A stretch of DNA of 64,000 bases from Fredericiella sp038205395 (GTDB lineage: Bacteria > Chloroflexota > Anaerolineae > Caldilineales > Caldilineaceae): NCBI GenBank assembly GCA_038205395.1, contig JBBRBX010000002.1, positions 1 to 64,000 on the forward strand. The letters run 5' to 3'. Made by a program: the position numbers and the translations under genes. Position 1 is the stretch's first letter, and every line of letters begins with the position of its first letter. Positions 1 to 9,340 of the stretch are shown here, piece by piece. The notes under the pieces were generated by a model that was not told the origin of the DNA, did no database searches, and was given only the letters and a program-made list of their open reading frames with translations.

Positions 1-949
1 GGGCACGGTCGGCGTCATCCTTGGCCACGCGCAGATCATAGGGATTGGAACCTTCCATCACCTGTAGGAGATGAGCGAACTCAGCCTCGACTTGGATGCG
101 CTCGCCTTCCAGTTCCACAATCAGCAGGGCCGCCGCCTCACGTGGATAGCCGGCATGAACTGCGGCTTCGGCAGCTTGGATTGCCAGTTTGTCCATAATC
201 TCCATGGCGCCAGGCAGCAAGCCGGAGGCCACGACCTGCGTCACTGCGTTGCCGGCGGCTTCCAGAGACGTATAGGCGGCCAACAGCGTGCGATACATCT
301 CCGGCCGCGGCATGAGTCGCAGGGTAATTTCCAACGCCACCCCAAACAACCCTTCGGAACCAACAAAAAAGGCAGTCATGTCCGGCCCGATAGACTCCAG
401 GCTGGCGCCGCCCATCTGCACCACTTCGCCATCCGGCAGCACAGCTTTGATGCCGAGCACGTGGTTGGCCGTCATGCCGTACTTGAGGCAGTGGGCGCCG
501 CCGGAATTGAAGGCAAGATTGCCGCCGATCGTGCAGATCAGCTGGCTGGAAGGGTCGGGGGCATAGTAGAGACCGTATGGGGCGGCTGCCCGGCTCACAT
601 CAAGATTGATGACGCCCGGCTCTACCACGGCGATGCGCTGCTGAGGGTCAAGATGCAAAATATGGTTGAGACGGTTGAGTGCAATCACCACACCGTCATC
701 TACAGGCAGTGAACCGCCAGAGAGACTGGTGCCGCTGCCGCGAGCCACAAAAGGCACGCCATGCCGCTGACAAAGGCGCACCGTGGTGATAACATCCTGC
801 TGGGTGGCAGCCAGCACCACCACAGCCGGGCGCGCTTTATAGGCTGTCAGGGCATCCGATTCATAGGGAGACAACTGCGCAGGTTGGAGCAGCAATCGCT
901 CCGCGGGCAGCGCCGCCCGCAGTTCAGTCAGCAGTGCACTGGTGGTCAT
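1..949 (-). CDS. glcD: Glycolate oxidase subunit GlcD-like FAD-binding oxidase (partial)
   Basis: This frame is open from an ATG at 949 through the left edge of the window, so only the first 316 residues are visible. It is a PCMH-type FAD-binding oxidase of the GlcD/D-lactate dehydrogenase family, which oxidises 2-hydroxy acids such as glycolate. The FAD-binding landmarks are in order: RGSGTSLSGG at residues 70-79, PDPSS at 131-135, IGGNLAFNSGG at 141-151 and KYGMT at 156-160. The C-terminal substrate domain is cut off. A Shine-Dalgarno AGGAAGG lies 5-6 nt upstream of the ATG. The next gene upstream on the same strand ends 127 bp away, so co-transcription is possible but not shown. Family assignment is firm; the exact substrate is not. 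Confidence 0.9.
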   Translation of the reverse strand, partial: MTTSALLTELRAALPAERLLLQPAQLSPYESDALTAYKARPAVVVLAATQQDVITTVRLCQRHGVPFVARGSGTSLSGGSLPVDDGVVIALNRLNHILHLDPQQRIAVVEPGVINLDVSRAAAPYGLYYAPDPSSQLICTIGGNLAFNSGGAHCLKYGMTANHVLGIKAVLPDGEVVQMGGASLESIGPDMTAFFVGSEGLFGVALEITLRLMPRPEMYRTLLAAYTSLEAAGNAVTQVVASGLLPGAMEIMDKLAIQAAEAAVHAGYPREAAALLIVELEGERIQVEAEFAHLLQVMEGSNPYDLRVAKDDADRA

Positions 950-1076
950 GGCGCCCTTCCTGGACAGTCCAGCCCTCGATATGAATGGCCGGCAACACAA
1001 ACATAAGGGAGGCAGCTTGCCCTATTGTAGCGTATTCACCAGCCGGCGGCAACCACCCCAGGCCGGCCTCTGACCA

Positions 1077-3650
1077 TCACCCCACTTCGGGCAGGTGATA
1101 AGCAGGCAGCGTCGTTGTCTCTTCGCGCCCCGCGTTCTCATAGATGATGCGCCACAGCGGCGCCCAGCCCAGCATGACGGTCTGTACGTCCACATCGCTG
1201 CGGCGCGGCTTGAGTTCATCATGCACCAAAGTTGATTCGGCGCTCTGCCAGCGCGTGGTGATCTCGTCAATCTTCTCTTGCAGTTCGCTCTCCAGCTCTT
1301 GCTGCTCAGCTTGCAGTTGGGCAATGAGCCGTTTGGTCTCCTCCACATTAGCGGCCGCCTGGCTGGCCTGGTTCCATTTGCTGGTGGCGCTGCTTACGGC
1401 GCGTCGGGTGCTCTTGCCGGTGAAAAAGCCAAAGACACTCTCGCCGATATTGACCCACTGTTCGGTCTGCCTGGCCTGTGCTTTGGATTGTGCTTCGTTG
1501 AAATTCTGCTGCGCATGCATTAGCTTGTCTGCCGGGGTGCTGATTTTCTTCTCATATTGTTTGCTCAGCTTATCCACTTCGGCATCACGTTGCTCGCGGG
1601 CTGCCTGCTGCAGGCGGATGCGGAATTGGCGATCCGGCTCATCCGGATCCTTGGCAATCCCTAGTTCGGGTTGCACATCGATAGTGAGCGTTTGGTTGTA
1701 GTACAACCAATCCGCCAAATCTTTGGCGGCTGCCGCTATTTTTTTGGCAGTGGCTGCACCAGCGGGCACGGGTGCAAAATAAGGCCCCTGCTCAGCAAGT
1801 TCCGCCATCCTAAGCAGCTTGCGGCTGGCGATCGGTACGGATTCGGCGCTGCCCCAATCGATGCCGACTGGGCCGTCAGCGGCAGTCACCAGGCGCATAA
1901 CGTCAATTTTGGCATCGATCCGCCGCTTGGCATCGGCAAAGCGAACAGTTGCCGCGCCCAGCACACCGGGATCATATAGCAGCCGGATGCTTTTGACGGT
2001 GATGGCGCCGCCCGCCTCATTGGTCAGATAACGCACCGAGTCGCGCTCGCTAAAGGTAATCGGCAGAAAGAGCGGCGTGAGCGCCGAATCCACCACCGGC
2101 TGTGTAGTCGAATAGCCGACGGGAGTGCCATCGCCTGTAGGCGGCGCGTCCGCCGCAGCGGCCTCGGCGCCCGCTGCTTGAGAGGCTGTGGCAGCGCTGG
2201 GCAGCGTCGCCGCAGCCGGCGCAGAAGCCGGCTTGGGCTTGCGGTCGGCCATCAGTGTGCGCACCTGCGGCAGCGTAAGCGGCCCGCGCAGATAGCTCAT
2301 TGCCCAGCGCGTCGTAAAGACAACCGGGCTGCGGTCGTGTACATTGTGCATAAGAAAAATGCGATTGCTAAGGCGGGTGATCAGCGTGTTATAGTCCACC
2401 TCGCTCGCCTGTCCCGCTTCCGACAGCGCACCTCTCAAGCCGGAGAGCACGCGCTCTTTGTCGCGCTCAGCCTGCAGTTTCCCAATAAACCAAGTGCCCG
2501 CGTTGGTAAGACCTTTATAATCGATGTCGACCGGATTTTGTGTCACCAGGACACAGCCCAGGCCAAAGGCGCGTGCCTGCTTGAGCAGCGTCAGCAGCGG
2601 ACGCTTGGAGGGAGGTGCAGCAGTGGGTGGGAAATAGCCGAAAATCTCGTCAAAATAGAGGAGCGCGCGCAGGCTGGTCGTGCCGCTCTGCCGCCGCATC
2701 CATGTCACCAAGTTTTCCAACAGGAGGGTGACGATAAACATGCGTTCGCTGTCGCTGAGATGGGCGATATAGATGACGCTGTGGCGCGGCTTGCCTTCTC
2801 CATCAAAAAAGAGACGGTCTACATCCAGCGGTTCACCTTGCAGCCAGCTTTGAAACTTGGGTGAAGCGACCAACGTGTTAAACGCCATTGCCAGAGCGAA
2901 GCGATCCTTCTCCGGGTAAAAGGTGTCCACGTCAAAAACACCCAACTGGCGGAAAGGCGGTTTCTGGATCGCCGTGATCAGCTTCGTCAAATCCAGGTCT
3001 TGCCCCTGCTGCCACGCAGTTTCAAAGATGTTGGCCAGCAGAATCCCTTCACGCGAGCGGACGGGGTCGGCGTCAATGTCCGCCAGTCCCAACAGCGCGG
3101 CCACTGTGCCGGTGATGCGTTCGCGGATACTTTCGGCCTCAGTGCTCCAATCCAGCTTGGGCGCAGCCAGGCTGCCGAGAATATTGATGGGAACGCCCAT
3201 ATCCGAGCCGGGGGTAAAGATGGTATAGCTCGTCTGCTCTGCCAGCAGACGCATCCGTTCGCCGCTGATCCCCCAATCAGCCAGACCGTTTTTCCACTGC
3301 TCAGCCGTGGCGGCAGCAAAGTCATTCTGTGTCATGTCTTTCCGCCGGGCGTCGTCTTCGTTCACCCATGGCTCAAAATCGCTCGGCTGTAAGTCAGGAA
3401 ATTGCAGCAGCAGATTGGTGATGTCCCCTTTGGGATCGATCAGAATCGCGGGCACCTTATCGATGGCGGCCTCTTCGAGTAAGCCAATGCACAACCCTGT
3501 CTTGCCGCTGCCGGTCATGCCGACGCACACGGCGTGCGTCACCAGATCGCGCGCATCATAATGGATGGCGGCTTCTTTGCGCGCGTTGGACTCCAGATCA
3601 TATTCCGCGCCCAGGTAAAATGAACCTAGTTGTTCCGGCGGTGCTTGCAT
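1077..3650 (-). CDS. HerA/VirB4-type ATP-binding protein with coiled-coil C-terminus
   Basis: The protein has 857 residues and is a RecA/FtsK-HerA-like P-loop ATPase. Walker A GMTGSGKT lies at about residues 44-51, with conserved IDPKGDI just after it, and a Walker B LLYFDEIFG near residue 330 is followed by a proline-rich stretch. Such proteins of the HerA/DUF87 superfamily move DNA or act as coupling ATPases; the substrate here is unknown. From about residue 480 an Ala/Pro linker leads to a C-terminal half with a long Gln/Glu/Lys-rich coiled coil and a short hydrophobic VFGFF segment. The start was set at the ATG at 3650, which has GGGAG 8 nt upstream; a GTG at 3674 would add 8 residues with no clear ribosome-binding site. 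No nuclease (NurA-like) gene is adjacent, so a repair role is not supported by context. Confidence 0.8.
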   Translation of the reverse strand: MQAPPEQLGSFYLGAEYDLESNARKEAAIHYDARDLVTHAVCVGMTGSGKTGLCIGLLEEAAIDKVPAILIDPKGDITNLLLQFPDLQPSDFEPWVNEDDARRKDMTQNDFAAATAEQWKNGLADWGISGERMRLLAEQTSYTIFTPGSDMGVPINILGSLAAPKLDWSTEAESIRERITGTVAALLGLADIDADPVRSREGILLANIFETAWQQGQDLDLTKLITAIQKPPFRQLGVFDVDTFYPEKDRFALAMAFNTLVASPKFQSWLQGEPLDVDRLFFDGEGKPRHSVIYIAHLSDSERMFIVTLLLENLVTWMRRQSGTTSLRALLYFDEIFGYFPPTAAPPSKRPLLTLLKQARAFGLGCVLVTQNPVDIDYKGLTNAGTWFIGKLQAERDKERVLSGLRGALSEAGQASEVDYNTLITRLSNRIFLMHNVHDRSPVVFTTRWAMSYLRGPLTLPQVRTLMADRKPKPASAPAAATLPSAATASQAAGAEAAAADAPPTGDGTPVGYSTTQPVVDSALTPLFLPITFSERDSVRYLTNEAGGAITVKSIRLLYDPGVLGAATVRFADAKRRIDAKIDVMRLVTAADGPVGIDWGSAESVPIASRKLLRMAELAEQGPYFAPVPAGAATAKKIAAAAKDLADWLYYNQTLTIDVQPELGIAKDPDEPDRQFRIRLQQAAREQRDAEVDKLSKQYEKKISTPADKLMHAQQNFNEAQSKAQARQTEQWVNIGESVFGFFTGKSTRRAVSSATSKWNQASQAAANVEETKRLIAQLQAEQQELESELQEKIDEITTRWQSAESTLVHDELKPRRSDVDVQTVMLGWAPLWRIIYENAGREETTTLPAYHLPEVG

Positions 3651-3716
3651 GGCAATTGCTCCCAGGGATAGCACATCAAAGGTGCAAGTAACAATGATAT
3701 TGCTGGTAAAGCTACT

Positions 3717-5000
3717 TTAGCGGTTGGTGAACAGCTTGTCCAAGTCTCTATCCTCGATCTGGCGGCGGGGCTGGATGGCCAAACGCTTAGCAAGCTGCTG
3801 CGGCAGGCCGCGCAACCCGTCCCACTGCCCACGCAGCCGCGCTTGCGCCGCTTCTCCGCGGCTATTGCGCAGTGCATCCAGCGCAATGCGCAATTGGCTG
3901 CCGAGAATATGACCTGCATTGCGCAACAGCAGCGAGCGCGGCATGTTCTTGGCGATAAGCCAGATCGTGTTGCGGCCCACATAGTAGCTGGCCAAGGTGT
4001 CGCCCCCCGATGCGCTCAAGCGATGATAGACGCGCGCACGCGGCGCAAACACTACCTGGCAGCCCATCAGGCGAGCGCGGAAACCAAAATCCACATCTTC
4101 CAAGTACATCCAAAAGTCTTCATCAAACCCACCCAGCGCCTGCCAGAGATCTTTGCGATAGGCGGAAGCGCCGCCGCAGCCGCTAAAAATAGTGGTGGAC
4201 GCATCGTACTGGCCGTGATCCTGCTCCCACACGCCCCGGTTGTATGGCAGGCCATCAGCACCCAGCATATCGCCGCTGGTGTGCAGCGTATCGCGGCGAT
4301 CATAAAGCAGCAGTTTGCTCGCCACAATCCCTGCATCAGGATGGGCGGCGATGGCCTGCGCCAACTCGGCCAGCCAACTGGCTTCCGGTTCGGTGTCGTT
4401 ATTGAGCAGCACGATATAGCGTCCGCGCGCAGCCGCGGCTCCCGTGTTGCAAGAGGCGGCAAAACCCAAGTTGCGCCGGTTGACGATCAGCCGCACCCAC
4501 GGCTGCTGTTCAGCCACCCACTGCGCCGTTGCGTCGCTGCTGGCGTCGTCCACCACAATTACCTCGCTGCCGGCAAACGTTTGCTGCGCCAGCGCCCCCA
4601 GCAGGGTAGGCAGGTGGCGCAGACCATTGTGTGTGGGAATGACAACCGAGAAGAAAGGCGCTTCCACCTGTGCCAGCGCCGGATAGGCGCGAACCGGGCG
4701 CGGGTCGAAATCTTTGGGCGCAGCGCGAAAGCTATCCAAGTTGATGGCAATCGTGCGCCGCATAACAACACGATTTTCAGCCCGCAATTCGTGGTATGTA
4801 TCATCCAGTGTAAGTGGGTTGACGTTTTGCCCGCCGGTTTTAGTCTCCGGTTCAGTTTCAGTCCCGGCTGGTTTGTTGTGGGCTGCCTTTCCGGCGGCGT
4901 CTTGCTTTATAGGGTTGCGCTTCCCCGCTTTGCGACCGGTGGAATCCGCGGCAACCTCGCCGGGTTGGCCAGACTGCTGCGGCTTGCTTTCATCTGTCAT
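3717..5000 (-). CDS. Family 2 glycosyltransferase (rhamnosyltransferase-like)
   Basis: This 427-residue inverting GT2 enzyme has an unusual N-terminal extension of about 110 polar, low-complexity residues. The catalytic GT-A fold then begins with VVIPTHNG (residues 119-126). The nucleotide-binding DDASSD is at 151-156, the DXD-type NNDTE at 200-204, and the acceptor-side motif GFDEDFWMYLEDVDF at 291-305, which is typical of WbbL/rhamnosyltransferase-like members. No transmembrane segment is visible, so it is probably a cytoplasmic or peripheral enzyme building surface polysaccharide. It is the last gene of a tight operon and starts 3 bp after rfbD, the last enzyme of dTDP-L-rhamnose synthesis. 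That makes dTDP-rhamnose a plausible donor (inference). GGAG lies about 9 nt before the ATG. Confidence 0.88.
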   Translation of the reverse strand: MTDESKPQQSGQPGEVAADSTGRKAGKRNPIKQDAAGKAAHNKPAGTETEPETKTGGQNVNPLTLDDTYHELRAENRVVMRRTIAINLDSFRAAPKDFDPRPVRAYPALAQVEAPFFSVVIPTHNGLRHLPTLLGALAQQTFAGSEVIVVDDASSDATAQWVAEQQPWVRLIVNRRNLGFAASCNTGAAAARGRYIVLLNNDTEPEASWLAELAQAIAAHPDAGIVASKLLLYDRRDTLHTSGDMLGADGLPYNRGVWEQDHGQYDASTTIFSGCGGASAYRKDLWQALGGFDEDFWMYLEDVDFGFRARLMGCQVVFAPRARVYHRLSASGGDTLASYYVGRNTIWLIAKNMPRSLLLRNAGHILGSQLRIALDALRNSRGEAAQARLRGQWDGLRGLPQQLAKRLAIQPRRQIEDRDLDKLFTNR

Positions 5001-5003
5001 CTG

Positions 5004-5891
5004 TTATTGCTCCAAATCCAATGAATGTGCGCCATTGCCCACCGGCATCAACTCCGACCGGCAGTACTCTTCCACCGCCTCCTGCCACGGACGCAGGCGA
5101 ATCCCCAGCGCTGCACCCGCCTGGTTGACGAGCACGGCGTGCGGCGGCGGTGTGGTAGGGCGCACCCAGTCACTGCTTGCAATTGCGGCGATGGGGACAG
5201 CGGCGCGACCGCTGGCGGTCAGTACAGCGCACGCCAGTTCATAGCGGCTGCACCAACCATCATTGACCAGGTGGTACAGCCCATAGCGGCCGCTCTCGAT
5301 CAACTGCACCATCGCCTCGGCCACATCAGGCGCATAGGTCGGGTTGCTGAACTCATCATCGACGACACGCAGCGCGCCGCCGCGGTCGGCGGCAGCCACA
5401 ATTTTGGTGGGAAAGTTGTTGCCGCCAGGTCCAAACAACCAGGCGATGCGCACAATGTACAGCCGGTCAAGCATCTGGGTTACAGCCCGCTCAGCGGCCA
5501 GTTTGCTGCGGGCATAGCTGCTGGCCCCGCCGCTCAGCGCATCGTACTCGCGATAAAAGACGCCCGGCAGCCCGGCAAACACTTCATTGGTGCTGACCTG
5601 CAGCAGTGATGCACCACAGCGCGCACAGCCCTCGGCTAAATATTTGGGAGCGAGTGTATTGGCGGCATAGGCGGCCTCCGGGTTGGCTTCAGCGCCATCA
5701 ACGTTGGTCCAGGCTGCGGCGTTGATCACCACATCAGGGGCCAGATCCGTCACCCACTGCACAGCATTTGGGTCAGAAATGTCGTGATCGCCCAATTCCC
5801 AGATAGTGACTTCAGTCTGCGGACGGCGCGCCAACGCATTTTGCAGCGCCCGCCCCAGTTGACCCTGGCCACCCGTTATCAATACTCGCAT
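5004..5891 (-). CDS. rfbD: dTDP-4-dehydrorhamnose reductase
   Basis: RfbD/RmlD reduces dTDP-4-dehydro-L-rhamnose to dTDP-L-rhamnose, the last step of the activated rhamnose pathway. The 295-residue protein has the normal family length. It shows the NAD(P)-binding GGQGQLG at residues 7-13, INAAAWTNVD at 56-65, STNEVFAG at 100-107 (usually STDYVFDG) and the catalytic YARSK at 126-130. The other rml genes (rfbA, B, C) are not in this window. The gene starts 3 bp after pcm, with GGAAGG inside the end of pcm as its ribosome-binding site, and ends 3 bp before the GT2 gene. This points to a single transcript. Confidence 0.9.
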   Translation of the reverse strand: MRVLITGGQGQLGRALQNALARRPQTEVTIWELGDHDISDPNAVQWVTDLAPDVVINAAAWTNVDGAEANPEAAYAANTLAPKYLAEGCARCGASLLQVSTNEVFAGLPGVFYREYDALSGGASSYARSKLAAERAVTQMLDRLYIVRIAWLFGPGGNNFPTKIVAAADRGGALRVVDDEFSNPTYAPDVAEAMVQLIESGRYGLYHLVNDGWCSRYELACAVLTASGRAAVPIAAIASSDWVRPTTPPPHAVLVNQAGAALGIRLRPWQEAVEEYCRSELMPVGNGAHSLDLEQ

Positions 5892-5894
5892 TGA

Positions 5895-6575
5895 CTAACC
5901 TTCCGCCCAGTTACCGGGGTCGTCCAGCAGCGGCGAAATCAAGGGAACAAACCGCACACCGCCCAACCGTTTGATCTGCATCGCGCCCGCCTGTTTACGC
6001 AGGAGCCAAATTTCCTGGTTCTCTACATCGGCGCCCACCGGCAGCACCATGCGTCCGCCTTCCGCCAGCTGCACCCACAACGGGTGTGGCACATGCGCCG
6101 CCGCCGCCGAAACAATCATGGCGCTGAAAGGCGCTTCCTCAGGCCAACCGGCGGCGCCGTCGCCAATGCGCAGGTGCGGCGCATAGCCGAGGGCGTGCAA
6201 AGCTGCCTCCGCCTGCTGCGCCAGCCGCGGCAGACGCTCGACAGCATAAATATTATGGCCAGGCGGGCGACCGGCGACGGCTGTCAACGTGGACAGAATG
6301 GCTGTCTCATACCCCGAACCTGTGCCGATCTCCAGCACTTTCTCACCAGACTGCAGTGCCAGCGCCTGCACCATGAGCGCCACAACATACGGCTGGCTGA
6401 TCGTCTGCCCTTGCCCGATCGGCAGCGGGGCGTCATCAGCGGCATGATTGCGCAGTTCCGCCGCTACAAAAGCGGCGCGTGGCACGGCGGCAAAGGCGGC
6501 GCGCACCTGCGGGTCAACAACTTCGGGCCAACTGTCCCTTTTGGGAAAACTTGGCTCGTCCGCAGCACTCTTCAC
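5895..6575 (-). CDS. pcm: Protein-L-isoaspartate O-methyltransferase
   Basis: Pcm methylates isoaspartyl residues in aged proteins using S-adenosylmethionine and so starts their repair. With the GTG start at 6575 the protein has 226 residues, the normal family size. It shows LPIGQGQTISQPY at residues 51-63, the signature of the family, and the SAM-binding motif I LEIGTGSGYE at 81-90. The start is decided by a GTGA overlap: the GTG shares bases with the TGA of the upstream hydrolase gene, a classic translational-coupling arrangement. The frame stays open another 56 codons upstream, but those codons lie inside the hydrolase gene and carry no family similarity. The SAM used could come from the metK in the 49 kb region. 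Confidence 0.9.
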   Translation of the reverse strand: MKSAADEPSFPKRDSWPEVVDPQVRAAFAAVPRAAFVAAELRNHAADDAPLPIGQGQTISQPYVVALMVQALALQSGEKVLEIGTGSGYETAILSTLTAVAGRPPGHNIYAVERLPRLAQQAEAALHALGYAPHLRIGDGAAGWPEEAPFSAMIVSAAAAHVPHPLWVQLAEGGRMVLPVGADVENQEIWLLRKQAGAMQIKRLGGVRFVPLISPLLDDPGNWAEG

Positions 6576-7726
6576 GATCCACTGCCATTCCTGTGGCCAC
6601 GCCAGCCTGGCCAGCCGATCTGGCCAAAGCCGAACTCGCCGGCGCGGTTGTATGTTGTGGGCGATTGTACCACACCCATGATTTCCGCCTGCACCATCGC
6701 CGGCATGTGGTGGCGCAAAGGCAGCACATCCATAAAGCCACAATGGCCGCCCGTGGGATGAATTTGCAGCTTGAGCAGCGGGTGAGCCGGCAGGCCGTAG
6801 AAATCACTGACCGGGATTACCGGGTCGTTGGCGGCTGCAATGATAGTCGTTGCCACCCCCAATTCCCCCTGCACGGCGTCAAAGGCCGCATAGGTGGCAA
6901 AATATTCGTCCGCATTGCGAAAACGGTTCTGGAGCAGATGACCATAGCGTCGGATGAGCCAATCGGTCATGTCACGCACCAGCGGGATCTGCTCCACGGG
7001 GCTGAAATCGTATAGTTCAGGATAAAGCTGCTGCTTGCCGCGCAGCGACCGCAGCCAGCGCCGCCGAAAATAGCGCCGCGTGGCGGGATGACTGTCGAGC
7101 GCATCGGTGGCGGAAGCCGGACTGATGGCGGGGCAGACAGCCACCACCTTGGCCAGGTTATGCAATGGGCGGCGGCGGTGCCAGTGCGCCAGGCGCAGGG
7201 CAAAGTTGCCGCCCATGGAAGCACCGACAATAAAGAAGGGGCTGTCGCCAGCCAACTCCGCCACACGCTGGGCAGCCGTCGCCACCTCCTCAATGAGCGT
7301 ACCTAGAAACAGGCCGCGGTTGAGTTCGTAAGGGTTGACCAGCCGGCAAGGACCGTGGTCGCGCAAGTTAAGACGAAAAACGGCATAGCCCGCTTCCACC
7401 AACTGCTGCGTCTGCACCAGGTTATAGGTGGAATGGCTGCACCCTTCCCAACCATGCAGAAGGAGCACGAGTCCCTGGCTGGGGCCAGGCCGGCGCGCGG
7501 CATTGTAGTAGCCTAACAGGCGCACAGGCCGGTGCGGATCGATTCCAGTGCGATCTTGTCCGGCATCCAGGAGCAGCGGCTGCTCATCCAGTGTTATGTC
7601 GATTCCCGACGGCTGCCACATGGCAAGCATCGTTTGGGCAGCCGCGCCCCGCACAAGACGGCGCGGACGAAACGGTGGGAGCGAGGAAAACGCAGCATCC
7701 GGTTGTAATGGTAATTGTTGATTCAT
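6572..7726 (-). CDS. Alpha/beta fold hydrolase (YheT-like)
   Basis: This 384-residue serine hydrolase belongs to the large AB-hydrolase group resembling YheT/EMB8 esterases. The oxyanion-side HGWEG is at residues 91-95, the nucleophile elbow GASMGG with its serine at 168-173, a probable acid in ANDPVIP and the catalytic histidine in GGHCGFM near the C-terminus. The natural substrate cannot be read from the sequence. The frame is open much further upstream, antisense to the deaminase gene, but the start at 7726 is supported by an excellent promoter (-35 TTGCAG, 17 bp, -10 GATAAT) whose -10 ends 6 nt before this ATG, implying a leaderless message. It is the first gene of the hydrolase-pcm-rfbD-GT2 operon. 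Confidence 0.83.
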   Translation of the reverse strand: MNQQLPLQPDAAFSSLPPFRPRRLVRGAAAQTMLAMWQPSGIDITLDEQPLLLDAGQDRTGIDPHRPVRLLGYYNAARRPGPSQGLVLLLHGWEGCSHSTYNLVQTQQLVEAGYAVFRLNLRDHGPCRLVNPYELNRGLFLGTLIEEVATAAQRVAELAGDSPFFIVGASMGGNFALRLAHWHRRRPLHNLAKVVAVCPAISPASATDALDSHPATRRYFRRRWLRSLRGKQQLYPELYDFSPVEQIPLVRDMTDWLIRRYGHLLQNRFRNADEYFATYAAFDAVQGELGVATTIIAAANDPVIPVSDFYGLPAHPLLKLQIHPTGGHCGFMDVLPLRHHMPAMVQAEIMGVVQSPTTYNRAGEFGFGQIGWPGWRGHRNGSGS

Positions 7727-7732
7727 GGCTGC

Positions 7733-7761
7733 ATTATCGATAGACCTGCGCTGCCCTGCAA
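7733..7761 (-). promoter_or_regulatory. Sigma-70-like promoter of the hydrolase-pcm-rfbD-GT2 operon
   Basis: On the minus strand TTGCAG (7756-7761) is separated by 17 bp from GATAAT (7733-7738). The ATG at 7726 begins 6 nt after the -10 box, so transcription should start at or next to the start codon. Confidence 0.55.
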
Positions 7762-7801
7762 GTTGACGCAGCGACTTTCGCCCCAGCCTTAGCACACTGC
7801 T

Positions 7802-7831
7802 TTGCATCCTTCTCCGCGCGTGGACTACAAT
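7802..7831 (+). promoter_or_regulatory. Probable promoter of the deaminase gene
   Basis: TTGCAT (7802-7807), an 18-bp spacer and TACAAT (7826-7831) lie in the 219-bp divergent intergenic region, about 115 bp before the GTG start at 7946. Apart from this and the opposite promoter I see no further structure in the region. Confidence 0.4.
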
Positions 7832-7945
7832 CAAGCCAGATACTACGCCTGCGCAGCAACCTCTACCCGGTGACAGGGCGGCAACGTGGAGACGCCACAC
7901 CGGCTCACCAGCAGGCACATTCAGGCAGATAGAAGGAGGCGTGCG

Positions 7946-9340
7946 GTGACCAAAATAACGTTGGTTCAAAATGCGGCGCTGTTGGTGACGATGGATGCCC
8001 AGCGGCGCGAGATTGCCGGTGGCGCTCTTTTGATCGAAGACAACGCCATCACCTGGGTGGGGTCTACAGCAGAACTGCCGGCGGGCGCCGCCGAAGGCGC
8101 CGCTCAGGTAATCGACGCAAGCGACAAGATTGTACTGCCGGGTTTTGTCAACACGCACCACCATTTCTACCAGACACTGACGCGCGTAATTCCTGGGGCG
8201 CAGGATGCGGTGCTGTTTGACTGGCTCAAAACCTTGTATCCCATCTGGGCTGAACTGACGCCGGACGACGTCTTTGTCAGCACCCAGTTGGCGCTGACCG
8301 AACTGCTGCTTTCCGGCTGCACGACCAGCAGCGATCATCATTATCTGTGGCCGAACGGGTCGCGCCTGGACGACCAGTTTGCCGCTGCTGCCGATATCGG
8401 CGTGCGCTTTCATGGCGCGCGCGGCAGCATGAGCCTGGGCGAGAGTCAGGGCGGGCTGCCGCCCGACCGTGTGACGGAAGACGAAGAGACGATCCTGCGC
8501 GACAGCCGGCGTGTGGTGGAAAGCTTTCATGACCCGCAGCGCTACGCTTTGCGACGCGTGGTGTTGGCCCCTTGCAGCCCGTTCAGCGTCACTCCCGACC
8601 TGATGCGCGAAAGCGCCTCTCTCGCCCGCAGCTTTGGCCCGGCGATGAACGTGCACTTGCATACGCATCTGGCCGAGACACAGGATGAGGAGGCCTTCTG
8701 CTTGGAGCGCTTTGGCTACCGGCCCGGCGATTTTGCCGAACAGCTCGGCTGGACGGGAGACGACGTCTGGCACGCACACTGTGTGCACATTAACCAGGCG
8801 GAGATTGCGCTGTTTGGCCGCACGCACACCGGTGTGGCGCACTGCCCCACCAGCAATATGCGGCTGGCGTCCGGGATTGCACCGGTGCGCGCCATGCGCG
8901 ATGCCGGCGTCGCGGTGGGATTAGGAGTAGACGGCAGCGCCTCCAACGACGGCAGCCACCTGCTCAACGAGGTGCGCCAGTGCCTGCTGCTGCAGCGCGT
9001 TCTGGGCAATCCGCAGGCAATGACGGCGCGCGAGGCGCTGGAAATTGCGACGCGGGGCGGGGCAGCCGTATTGGGGCGCGACGACATCGGCAGCCTTGCC
9101 CCCGGTATGGCAGCGGACATAGTCGCCTTTGCGCTGGACGATCTGGCACATGCGGGTGGCGCGGTGCACGACCCGCTGGCGGCGCTGGTCTTTTGCCAGC
9201 CACAGCCGGTGGCCTTTGCGCTTGTGAATGGACAACTTCTCGTGCAAGACGGTGTCCCGCTGCACATTGATGTGCTGGCACTGGTGGAGCGCCACAATCG
9301 TGCCGCACGCAGTCTGCTGGCACGGGCGGCGAAACTGTGA
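7946..9340 (+). CDS. 8-oxoguanine deaminase (amidohydrolase family)
   Basis: This 464-residue amidohydrolase belongs to the guanine/atrazine chlorohydrolase group and most resembles 8-oxoguanine deaminases, which convert 8-oxoguanine to urate and ammonia. The metal site is visible: NTHHHF at residues 69-74, HLHTHLAET near 236, HAHCVH near 276 and GLGVDGSASND near 326. The stretch GSRLDDQ followed by ARGSMSLGESQGG is characteristic of the 8-oxoguanine subgroup as I recall it. The start is the GTG at 7946, preceded by AGAAGGAGG at 7931-7939; an ATG 20 codons earlier has no ribosome-binding site. The gene overlaps the next by a GTGA, so the two are translationally coupled. Note that mutM, acting on the same lesion in DNA, lies in the 51 kb region. 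Confidence 0.85.
   Translation: MTKITLVQNAALLVTMDAQRREIAGGALLIEDNAITWVGSTAELPAGAAEGAAQVIDASDKIVLPGFVNTHHHFYQTLTRVIPGAQDAVLFDWLKTLYPIWAELTPDDVFVSTQLALTELLLSGCTTSSDHHYLWPNGSRLDDQFAAAADIGVRFHGARGSMSLGESQGGLPPDRVTEDEETILRDSRRVVESFHDPQRYALRRVVLAPCSPFSVTPDLMRESASLARSFGPAMNVHLHTHLAETQDEEAFCLERFGYRPGDFAEQLGWTGDDVWHAHCVHINQAEIALFGRTHTGVAHCPTSNMRLASGIAPVRAMRDAGVAVGLGVDGSASNDGSHLLNEVRQCLLLQRVLGNPQAMTAREALEIATRGGAAVLGRDDIGSLAPGMAADIVAFALDDLAHAGGAVHDPLAALVFCQPQPVAFALVNGQLLVQDGVPLHIDVLALVERHNRAARSLLARAAKL

Noticed and set aside
3843..5024. 393-codon plus-strand open frame
   Set aside because: It is antisense to the GT2 gene, whose motifs are clear; GC-rich codon use keeps the opposite frame open by chance.
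6576..6743. Longer N-terminus for pcm
   Set aside because: The extra 56 codons overlap the hydrolase gene; the GTG at 6575 makes a GTGA overlap and gives normal family length.
7727..8842. Upstream extension of the hydrolase frame, giving 756 codons in total
   Set aside because: The extra part is antisense to the deaminase gene, shows no family similarity, and a strong promoter lies between it and the accepted start at 7726.
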